From Lachnospiraceae bacterium OF09-6 (GTDB lineage: Bacteria; Bacillota; Clostridia; Lachnospirales; Lachnospiraceae): DNA of 64,000 bases. A model generated the notes under the pieces. The model did not search any database and was not told the origin of the DNA. It was given only the letters and a program-made list of their open reading frames with translations. Each line of letters starts with the position of its first letter. The first letter of the stretch is position 1. Made by a program: the position numbers and the translations under genes. The stretch spans positions 186,001-250,000 of the forward strand of contig QUMM01000001.1 of assembly GCA_003435055.1 (NCBI GenBank), written 5' to 3'. Below are positions 25,948 to 32,776 of this stretch, one piece after another.

Positions 25948-26334
25948 TCAGTCCAGAAATTCTGTCACAGTCTGAAATACTGCCAGCATCACCGGTGCAC
26001 TGACAGTCAGTACTGCTACTTTTGCAAAAATCTCGATCTGACTGCCGATGGCATGATAACCCGAATCTTTGCAGATGGCAGAAGTTACGTCCGCAATATA
26101 GGAGATGCCAACGATCTTCATCAGTATCAAAAAATAACTGCTTTTCATGGCCGTATATGCCATCAGACTCTCAAACAGATCCGAAAGAGTCTTCAGACGA
26201 AATATGGCATTATAGCTGATCAATATGCATGCAGCCAGGCTGATCAGCAGAGAAAACTGAGGCTTCTGTTCTTTTACCAGTAATGCACAAAGTACGGCTG
26301 ATAAACCCAGAATTCCAGTTTTTATAATATTCAT
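25948..26334 (-). CDS. spoIIIAD: Stage III sporulation protein AD
   Basis: 128 residues, four hydrophobic segments, with LLISLAACILISYNAIF and LILMKIVGISYIADVTSAICKDSGYHAIGSQIEIFAKVAVL, the SpoIIIAD/AC core. Membrane protein of the SpoIIIA complex. One base from spoIIIAE. Confidence 0.93.
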   Translation of the reverse strand: MNIIKTGILGLSAVLCALLVKEQKPQFSLLISLAACILISYNAIFRLKTLSDLFESLMAYTAMKSSYFLILMKIVGISYIADVTSAICKDSGYHAIGSQIEIFAKVAVLTVSAPVMLAVFQTVTEFLD

Positions 26335-26344
26335 GCATCCTCCT

Positions 26345-26539
26345 TTACAGCGAAAACAGATTTTTTATCGTATCAAATAATTCATTCACATAGGGCAGGA
26401 TCCACAGCAGCACCAGAATCAGTCCCGCCAGGGAAGTCAGAGAGGCCAGATCTTCCCTTCCGCCATGCTTCAGTACCTGACAGATGACGGACACCAGAAT
26501 TCCCACCGAAGCTATTTTAAAAATCAGATTTACGCTCAT
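26345..26539 (-). CDS. spoIIIAC: Stage III sporulation protein AC
   Basis: 64 residues from ATG 26539, chosen because GGAGG lies just upstream; an in-frame ATG 12 nt earlier is less likely. Two membrane helices (IFKIASVGILVSVICQVLKHGGREDLASLTSLAGLILVL). Typical size for SpoIIIAC. Confidence 0.93.
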   Translation of the reverse strand: MSVNLIFKIASVGILVSVICQVLKHGGREDLASLTSLAGLILVLLWILPYVNELFDTIKNLFSL

Positions 26540-26560
26540 CGGCCCCTCCATCTGTCATAC

Positions 26561-27076
26561 TTAATAAAACAGTACTGCGCAGAACAGTCCTCCCATAAAG
26601 CCAAGACAGCGATACATGGTTTCTTTCTGCCTCATCTTTTCCAATGCAGCTTTTTCTTCCAGCTCTACTGCCATAAGATACCCGTCCAGCATTGGAATCT
26701 GTGCATCTCTGTCTATTCTTCCAAGAAGAGTACAAATCTGCACCAGCTGCTTCTGCTCTTTTTCCGTCAGCCCACATCTGGACAGACAGGCATCTGCTGT
26801 TTTCTTCAAAACCTTTTCCAGTGAATTCTTTTCTGTTGCCTTCATCTCTTCTGCTGTTCTTCCAAAAAAAATCGCCAGTTTTCCATCTGTCCGCTGCTCC
26901 AGATGTTCAAAGATCTCTTCCAGCGGTACTGCTCCATATTGCAGTTCGCCCTTCAGCAATCCTATGATCAGGCGCAATTCATCCAGCATCTGATATCTTT
27001 TTCGCAGAGAACTTCCTGCCTCAGCCCCCAATGCGGTTCCTGCAGTCAGGATCAGAAAGACTCCCAGCCACTTCAT
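26561..27076 (-). CDS. spoIIIAB: Stage III sporulation protein AB
   Basis: 171 residues: N-terminal membrane helix, EIGSSLRKRY-like GSSLRKRYQMLDELRLIIGLLKGELQYG, a GspF-like helical core (CGLTEKEQKQLVQICTLLGRIDRDAQI) and a C-terminal helix. It recruits the SpoIIIAA ATPase. ATG overlaps the spoIIIAA stop (ATGA). Confidence 0.93.
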   Translation of the reverse strand: MKWLGVFLILTAGTALGAEAGSSLRKRYQMLDELRLIIGLLKGELQYGAVPLEEIFEHLEQRTDGKLAIFFGRTAEEMKATEKNSLEKVLKKTADACLSRCGLTEKEQKQLVQICTLLGRIDRDAQIPMLDGYLMAVELEEKAALEKMRQKETMYRCLGFMGGLFCAVLFY

Positions 27077-28017
27077 AGACTCTGTGACCAGTCCCTGTCA
27101 TAGACTGCCTGTATCTGCCCTGCCCGGTCATCCTTCTTCAAAATAACGTAACGATCAAATATTTTCTTTTCCAGTAATTCATTTAGGACTGGATTTTTTC
27201 TTATATCATCTGGAGAATGTCCATGAACCGTAGCCAGTATCCTGCAACCACAGCATGCTGCCGTCTCTATAGCCCGTACATCTTCTGCAGTGCCGATCTC
27301 ATCTGCCGCTACCACCTCCGGTGCCATAGAACGGATCAGCATCATCATTCCTTCTGCTTTTGGGCAGCCATCCAGCACATCAGTTCGGACTCCCAGATCA
27401 TTCTGTGGCACTCCATAATAACAGCCTGCCAGCTCACTTCGTTCATCTACCACGCCCACATTTTTTCCAGGTATCTCCTGTGTTCCGTCTGAGATCAACC
27501 GGATCAGGTCCCTGAGCATGGTTGTCTTACCGGCACCCGGAGGTGAAATCAACAGGGTATTGCAGATATTCTCTCCCTCTGTCAGCAGCGGCAGTAATTT
27601 TTCTCCGCATCCTTTTTTTTCATGACACAGGCGGATATGTAAAAATGTAATATGACGAATATTTTTTATCCGTCCATGCTCCATCAGTACCTTGCCTGCG
27701 ATTCCCACCCGGTGTCCTCCCTGAATGGTCAGAAATCCCTGCTTCAGCTCTTCTTCATGGGCGTATAATGAATACCCGGAGATCTGTTCCATCGTCTGGC
27801 AAATCTCCTCCTTACTCACCGGATACCCCTGTTCTTCATATATCGTTGCTTCTCCGCCTGCCTTCACAAAATATTCTCTTCCGTCCCATCGAACTGCCAG
27901 GGGTTTGTCCGCCCTCATGCGGATCTCCTGCAGCTTTTCATAACTGAGATTCAGTCGTCCCAGTACATTGCTCACCTGTCCAGGAAGCATCTGCACCAGC
28001 ATCTGTCTGTTTTCCAT
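27073..28017 (-). CDS. spoIIIAA: Stage III sporulation protein AA (secretion-type ATPase)
   Basis: About 314 residues from ATG 28017, preferred because AGGTGG lies a few nt upstream; an in-frame GTG at 28026 is possible. Walker A in LLISPPGAGKTTMLRDLIRL near residue 160, Walker B region APEVVAADEIGTAED, and the arginine/His-rich ATVHGHSPDDIRKNPVL, all typical of SpoIIIAA. This GspE-like ATPase powers the SpoIIIA-SpoIIQ channel. Confidence 0.94.
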   Translation of the reverse strand: MENRQMLVQMLPGQVSNVLGRLNLSYEKLQEIRMRADKPLAVRWDGREYFVKAGGEATIYEEQGYPVSKEEICQTMEQISGYSLYAHEEELKQGFLTIQGGHRVGIAGKVLMEHGRIKNIRHITFLHIRLCHEKKGCGEKLLPLLTEGENICNTLLISPPGAGKTTMLRDLIRLISDGTQEIPGKNVGVVDERSELAGCYYGVPQNDLGVRTDVLDGCPKAEGMMMLIRSMAPEVVAADEIGTAEDVRAIETAACCGCRILATVHGHSPDDIRKNPVLNELLEKKIFDRYVILKKDDRAGQIQAVYDRDWSQSL

Positions 28018-28036
28018 CCTCACCACCTCTTATGTA

Positions 28037-28065
28037 AATATATGAGGATGTCCATGATTTATGTC
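28037..28065 (-). promoter_or_regulatory. Candidate sigma-E promoter of the spoIIIA operon
   Basis: Minus strand GACATAA (28059-28065), 14-nt spacer, CATATATT (28037-28044). The -10 differs at one position from the sigma-E consensus CATACANT; the -35 is weaker. Expression of spoIIIA from sigma-E is known in spore formers; the match itself is moderate and the leader would be only ~13 nt. Confidence 0.35.
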
Positions 28066-28073
28066 TTTGTTGC

Positions 28074-28102
28074 TTGCTATTTTTCTCAAAACAGGATATG
28101 AT
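28074..28102 (+). promoter_or_regulatory. Sigma-A-like promoter of the cupin gene
   Basis: TTGCTA (28074-28079), 17-nt spacer, TATGAT (28097-28102), 45 nt before the cupin ATG and divergent from spoIIIAA. Confidence 0.55.
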
Positions 28103-28147
28103 AATTACACTTTCAAACACTATTGCAATAGAAAAGGAGATTCAATT

Positions 28148-28489
28148 ATGGTCAGAAAAACAACCGTAGAACTGGTAGAACATGCTGCTGGCGGTGAAGG
28201 CAGTCTGGAAAAGTATCACATTGTATCTGCTGAAGAATTAAACGGACATGGCAAAATGTTTGCCAAGATCGTTCTTCACCCTCACAGCTCCATTGGATGG
28301 CATCAGCATGTAGGCAATACCGAACCATATTATATTCTGGAAGGCAAGGGAATCTTCGTTGACAATGATGGCAGCCGCTCAGAAGTCGGCCCTGGTGATG
28401 TATGTTATATCGAAGTAGGACAGTCCCATTCTCTGGAAAATCCTACAGATGAAAATCTGGTATTTATTGCGTTAATCTATAACGAATAA
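28148..28489 (+). CDS. Single-domain cupin protein
   Basis: 113 residues from ATG 28148 (AAGGAG upstream). The cupin motifs are clear: IGWHQHVGNTEPYYILEGKG (motif 1, two His and Glu) and GDVCYIEVGQSHSLENP (motif 2 with His), so a metal site is complete. Small stand-alone cupins may be sugar isomerases, dioxygenases or regulators; function is not identifiable. Plus-strand single-gene unit between a promoter and a terminator. Confidence 0.88.
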   Translation: MVRKTTVELVEHAAGGEGSLEKYHIVSAEELNGHGKMFAKIVLHPHSSIGWHQHVGNTEPYYILEGKGIFVDNDGSRSEVGPGDVCYIEVGQSHSLENPTDENLVFIALIYNE

Positions 28490-28505
28490 ATTACATCCAC
28501 ACTCA

Positions 28506-28555
28506 AAAACTCCCTTGTTCACAGATATTCATATTGTCTGTCTCAAGGGAGTTTT
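28506..28555. terminator. Bidirectional terminator between cupin and carbamate kinase genes
   Basis: A 12-bp perfect stem AAAACTCCCTTG/CAAGGGAGTTTT (28506-28517 and 28544-28555), with an inner ACAGA/TCTGT stem. T-runs flank both sides, so it serves both convergent genes. Confidence 0.85.
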
Positions 28556-28607
28556 CATTTTATTTAGATATTTTGTAACTGTTCAGTACCTTCACAGTTA
28601 CGATATT

Positions 28608-29537
28608 TTAAGAAATATGTGTACCGCCTTTGCCTGCTACTGCTGCTGCTGCATGTTCCAGATTGGTAATAATGGCTTCTCTTCCTGCTTTCTCGGAAAC
28701 GAAGTCAATGGATGACTGGATCTTCGGTAACATAGCCGCTTCACCAAACTTCTTCTGGTCAATATATTCCTGCGCTTCTGACACAGATATGGAGCCAAGA
28801 AGTGTTGGATGGTCGGTATCAATGTCAATGTCTACCTGCTTATCTGCAGTAATGAACATCAGTACATCTGCATCCGTCAGCTCCGCCAGCTTTCCTGCTG
28901 CATAGTCTTTTTCAATAATCGCACTGGCACCTTTCAGTGTATTTCCCTGTGCCATCACCGGAATACCGCCGCCGCCGCATGCAATCACTAACTGTCCTGC
29001 ATCTACCAGCGCATTGATCGCATCGATCTCAATGATATCTTTTGGACGCGGTGCAGATACGATACGGCGATAACGACCGCCATTCTCTTCTACCACATAG
29101 TTGCCCTTGGCTTCTTCCTTCTGCGCCTCTTCTTTTGTCATATAACGGCCAATCACTTTTACTGGATGATAGAATGCTTCATCATACGGGTCTACCAGAA
29201 CCTGTGTCAGAATTGTACTGACAGTCTTGTAAATGCCTCTTTTTACCAATTCACTGCGAAGAGCATTCTGTAAATCGTATCCGATATACCCCTGACTCAT
29301 AGCCGAGCAGACAGACATCGGTGCACCGGTAAAATCACTGTGATAATGTGCAAATTCATTCATTGCTGTATGAATCATTCCAACCTGTGGAGCATTACTG
29401 TGTGTGATAATCAGCTGACAGCCTTCTTCCACCAGATCGGCGAGTATCTTTGCAGAAGCCTTAACAGCCACCTGCTGTTCCGGGAATGTCGTTCCCAGTG
29501 CGCTGTGTCCCAGTGCGATGACAACCTTCTTTTTCAT
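28608..29537 (-). CDS. Carbamate kinase family protein (YqeA-like, purine-cluster type)
   Basis: 309 residues of amino-acid-kinase fold: THSNAPQVG, MSVCSAMSQGYIGYDLQNALR, LTQVLVDPYDEAFYHPVKVIG, ACGGGGIPV, ADVLMFITADKQV and a C-terminal FLE-type region. The N-terminal phosphate-binding motif, normally GGNA, reads ALGHSALG here. Carbamate kinases of this kind make ATP and carbamate from carbamoyl phosphate at the end of purine or ureide fermentation. It sits at the end of a molybdenum-hydroxylase purine cluster but has its own promoter with a palindrome in it. arcC is the generic symbol; I leave it open because no arginine deiminase genes are near. Confidence 0.88.
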   Translation of the reverse strand: MKKKVVIALGHSALGTTFPEQQVAVKASAKILADLVEEGCQLIITHSNAPQVGMIHTAMNEFAHYHSDFTGAPMSVCSAMSQGYIGYDLQNALRSELVKRGIYKTVSTILTQVLVDPYDEAFYHPVKVIGRYMTKEEAQKEEAKGNYVVEENGGRYRRIVSAPRPKDIIEIDAINALVDAGQLVIACGGGGIPVMAQGNTLKGASAIIEKDYAAGKLAELTDADVLMFITADKQVDIDIDTDHPTLLGSISVSEAQEYIDQKKFGEAAMLPKIQSSIDFVSEKAGREAIITNLEHAAAAVAGKGGTHIS

Positions 29538-29566
29538 GGTTCGTACCTCGTATCGTTTTTCTTTTA

Positions 29567-29595
29567 ATATTACTATTTTATGACATAAAATTCAA
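29567..29595 (-). promoter_or_regulatory. Sigma-A-like promoter of the carbamate kinase gene
   Basis: Minus strand TTGAAT (29590-29595), 17-nt spacer, TAATAT (29567-29572), 30 nt before the ATG. It separates this gene from the upstream xdhC transcript. Confidence 0.6.
29575..29591. promoter_or_regulatory. Palindromic operator candidate inside the carbamate kinase promoter
   Basis: ATTTTATGACATAAAAT is a perfect 8+1+8 inverted repeat lying between the -35 and -10 and touching the -35. A dimeric regulator bound here would block RNA polymerase. The regulator is unknown. Confidence 0.5.
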
Positions 29596-29602
29596 GACTG
29601 GC

Positions 29603-30631
29603 TTACAGTTCTTCCAGAAATACCTCCAGCACCCCTCCGCAGACCATCCCTTCTTCTTCGGCTGCATCTGCTGTCAGATCTGCTTCAAACAATACCGCCT
29701 CTGTGTCTGGCTGTGCCATCAGTTCACGGGCTCTTGCAATGACTTTTGCTTCCAAACATCCGCCTCCGATGGTTCCAACCATCCTTCCATCCTGCAGGAT
29801 CAGCATTTTTGTGCCAACTGCCCGTGGTGCGGAACCCCTTCTGGATACAATTGTGGCCAGTACTTTTTTCAGCACAGCATTCTCCTGTGCTTTCACAGCC
29901 TGCAAAATCTCTTCCGGGAATCCTGCTCCCACATTCTTTTTTCCTTTTTCTGCAACGATTTCCGCCATGATGGACACAGCAATCTCTTCCGGCGTCTCTG
30001 CATGGATATCCAGGCCAATGGGTGCATGAAGCATTGCAATCACCTCTGGATCCGCCCCGTGCCCGACTGCTTCTTTTCGTACAACTGCCACCCGTCGTCT
30101 GCTTCCCATCATACCGATATAGGCATGAGGCATATGGCTGATCCGTTCCACACAGATCTGATCATAACGGTGCCCACGGGTTACAATCACATAATAGGTA
30201 TCCGTATCCGCAGGGATCTTCTGCAGTCCCTGTTCATAGCTATCACAGATCACACGGTCTGCCCCTGCTGCCCTTGCATGATCCGCAAAAATCGGGCGGT
30301 CTTCCAGAACTGTCACTTCCATGCCAGTCATCACCGCCATACGGATCACTGCTACCGCTACATGACCACCTCCGCAGACCACCAGTTTTGGTCGTCTCCC
30401 GATCTTTTCCACAAACACCCGCTCTCCTGCGGCTTCAAAACAGCCGGTATCCGGTGCCTCTTCCAGTTCTTTCTGATGTATATCAAAAAATTTTGCATTT
30501 CTGGACTTCAGCCATATCTCCCCGTTCTCCATCAGCATTTTTTTTCCGATTTCTTTTCCGGTAAGTATCGTATATAATTTTCTGTCCGCATTCCTTCCTG
30601 TATCTTCCAATGCATCCAGTATTCTGCTCAT
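29603..30631 (-). CDS. xdhC: XdhC-family molybdenum hydroxylase maturation protein
   Basis: About 342 residues from ATG 30631 (GAGG upstream). Residues ~65-215 are a Rossmann XdhC_C domain (PKLVVCGGGHVAVAVIRMA, YYVIVTRGHRYDQ, YIGMMGSRRRVA). The C-terminal ~100 residues are an XdhC/CoxI domain (LATIVSRRGSAPRAVGTKMLI, GTIGGGCLEAKVIARA). This is the reverse of the usual CoxI-then-Rossmann order. XdhC inserts sulfurated (or selenylated) molybdenum cofactor into xanthine-dehydrogenase-type enzymes, encoded upstream in the same operon. Confidence 0.9.
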   Translation of the reverse strand: MSRILDALEDTGRNADRKLYTILTGKEIGKKMLMENGEIWLKSRNAKFFDIHQKELEEAPDTGCFEAAGERVFVEKIGRRPKLVVCGGGHVAVAVIRMAVMTGMEVTVLEDRPIFADHARAAGADRVICDSYEQGLQKIPADTDTYYVIVTRGHRYDQICVERISHMPHAYIGMMGSRRRVAVVRKEAVGHGADPEVIAMLHAPIGLDIHAETPEEIAVSIMAEIVAEKGKKNVGAGFPEEILQAVKAQENAVLKKVLATIVSRRGSAPRAVGTKMLILQDGRMVGTIGGGCLEAKVIARARELMAQPDTEAVLFEADLTADAAEEEGMVCGGVLEVFLEEL

Positions 30632-30648
30632 ATTTTCTTTCCTCGTCA

Positions 30649-32011
30649 TTACCAGTTCTGTGTCTTCTCATCAATATCCTGAAGTTCTTCCGGTGCTGTC
30701 TCCAGAAGCATCACCTGCTCCGGATGGCGTCTGACTACCTGTTTGCCACCGATATCTCCCTCCAGTTCCTTCAATTCCTGAAAAAATGCACGGTCCAGAA
30801 GAACCGGATTTCCCAGTTTCTCTTTCGTCCCGGCACAGATCATTTTTCCCGGATTCTTCACAGCCATCTCCAGCATATGTTCTATCGTCTCTGCCTTTAA
30901 ACCTGGCTGATCACAGACAGCAAACAGCACACCCTGCAGTTTTGGATTTTGTCTGCAGCATACATCCAGCCCCATTTGCAATGACCGGGCAATCCCTTTT
31001 TCCGGATTCTGATTCTCTGCAGTCAGCATTCCATGCTGTCTGGCGTATTCCAAAATTTCTGTATGTCCACTGACTGCAACTCTGGTGCACATAGGATAAA
31101 TTCTCATCTGATCCAGGAGATAACGAAACATCGGTTTCCCGTTTTTCTCTGACAGCAGCTTATTTTCCTGAGGTTTTCCATACCGGCTGGACTTCCCGGC
31201 TGCCAGAAAAACCAGTCCATACCGTGAATAGCATATTGTTCGTATGGCTTCTGCCACACCCCTTCCGATTTTTCTTGCTTTATCTGAAATCAGATGCACC
31301 AGAGACGGTTCCATCCTGGGATCCACATCCCCGATCTTCATTCCTTTGGTCACGTTCACATTCGACTGCAGCATTCCCCGGACAATGCCATCGATCTGTG
31401 CATACACCGGATATCCACCGGTAACTGCCAGCAGATCTCCTTTTCTCACCACTTCTCCGATCTCAGCTACCGGTTCCATAACTCCGTCTGCTGATGCTTT
31501 TATCAGGCGCTCTATGGCATAACCACCAATCATGCCCGGCACACCGGTATTGGGAATGGCACTGCTGATAAATCGGCTGCCCCAAAGTCACTCCACGCCT
31601 GGTCTCAATCACAGCATGGCAGTCCTTTCCTGCCGTAAATCCCGGTCCAAGAGCAATCACACAAGGACCATCCGCCATACTGGTTCCCAGATTCTTTTTT
31701 GCCATGATCGCATCCACGATCACATCAAAATGCATCCTGGTTCGAATCTCTCCTTCTGGATCTACCAGAACTGCAATCTGATTCTTTCCAAGCACCGCTT
31801 TGATCTCTGTCTCATTTTGTACCAGCACAGCCGTATGATTTTCTATCACAGCTTTCTTTTCATAAACCGCCCTGGAACAGGCTACCTGCCTGCGGACCGT
31901 CAGTGGAATCGCAATCTCTGTCATCACGATCTGATGTCCCCGTTCCTTCAGTTCCGCCGCCACACCGGTAGCCAGATCTCCGGCTCCTCTGATTAATATT
32001 CTAAGTGCCAT
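30649..32011 (-). pseudogene. yqeB: YqeB-MocA fusion (selenium-dependent molybdenum hydroxylase maturation), frameshifted
   Basis: The first piece (32011 to ~31580) begins LRILIRGAGDLATGVAAELKERG and runs through VIETRRGVTLGQPIYQ, the YqeB/EF2563 family. The second piece resumes with SAIPNTGVPGMIGGYAIERLIKASADG in another frame. Two missing G next to 31563-31566 (GGGC read as GC) would restore YQ-GSAIPNTG. After ~260 residues YqeB runs directly into a MobA-like nucleotidyltransferase (YGLVFLAAGKSSRYGKPQENKLL, FAVCDQPGLKAETIEHML, GNPVLLDRAFFQELKELEGDIGGK), i.e. molybdenum cofactor cytidylyltransferase MocA, with no stop between. Total ~454 residues. Both activities prepare cofactor for the dehydrogenase encoded upstream. 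Start supported by AGGA. Confidence 0.88.
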
Positions 32012-32775
32012 ATTTTTCTTCCTTTATCTGTATCTTCCAACAAGTGCGATGTGATAGCCACCTGTGAAATGCCATATTCCATCATCTTCTCTCCCACTGT
32101 CATAGCTCTCCTTAACTGCTGTGGTGTATCTGCTTTATTTAAGATCACATGATAGGAACGATCTCCCACCAGTTTTCTTCCACCCTGAGGACTGGATGCC
32201 AGAACTGCAAGATCTGCTTCTGTCAGCTGGTCGCTCTCTTTTTTCCCAAGGATCTCTGCCACCTTGTGGCTGCGAAAACACCGCTTGTTAACAGGCTGAT
32301 ACAATCCATCCAGTCCATATACCTGAATTACTCTGGTGGTTTCCGGCAGAATCACCGGTTCATGCTCCTCCGGAGCTTTTACCGGAAGACATTTTGCTCC
32401 GTCTGCTTCCAGCAGCAACCAAGCACCGGCATGAATCACCTGTCTTAAGAATTCTTCCGGTAATCCCGCCATCTTTTCTTCCGAAACCGGTTCTCCCATC
32501 CAGACTGTTCCATATTTTTCATAAATTCTAAGAAAGCTTTCCAGTGATGGAATCCCCAGAAAGCTTTCGTTTTTTTCATATTGCATATGAGTAGTAGTGG
32601 CAATTCCATGAAAAATATGTCTCTCCATGCACTCTTTCTGCAATCTGCGGATCACCGTAGTCTTGCCACCGCCCCCGGTCAGGGACAGGATTTCCTGATG
32701 ATCCCTGTCTAAGTTCCATGCATCAAAGAGACTGACTTCTGTCTGCCATCTATCTTCCCGCCAGCTCAGTATCAT
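31993..32775 (-). CDS. yqeC: YqeC-family selenium-dependent hydroxylase accessory protein
   Basis: 260 residues. P-loop LSLTGGGGKTTVIRRL near residue 35, IATTTHMQ, LLEADGAKCLPVKAPEEHEPVIL and GLDGLYQPVNKRCFRSHKV are the YqeC signature. This nucleotide-binding protein is found with YqeB wherever selenium-dependent molybdenum hydroxylases occur; its biochemical role is not settled. It overlaps yqeB by 19 nt, and GGAG precedes the ATG. Confidence 0.92.
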   Translation of the reverse strand: MILSWREDRWQTEVSLFDAWNLDRDHQEILSLTGGGGKTTVIRRLQKECMERHIFHGIATTTHMQYEKNESFLGIPSLESFLRIYEKYGTVWMGEPVSEEKMAGLPEEFLRQVIHAGAWLLLEADGAKCLPVKAPEEHEPVILPETTRVIQVYGLDGLYQPVNKRCFRSHKVAEILGKKESDQLTEADLAVLASSPQGGRKLVGDRSYHVILNKADTPQQLRRAMTVGEKMMEYGISQVAITSHLLEDTDKGRKIWHLEY

Positions 32776-32776
32776 C

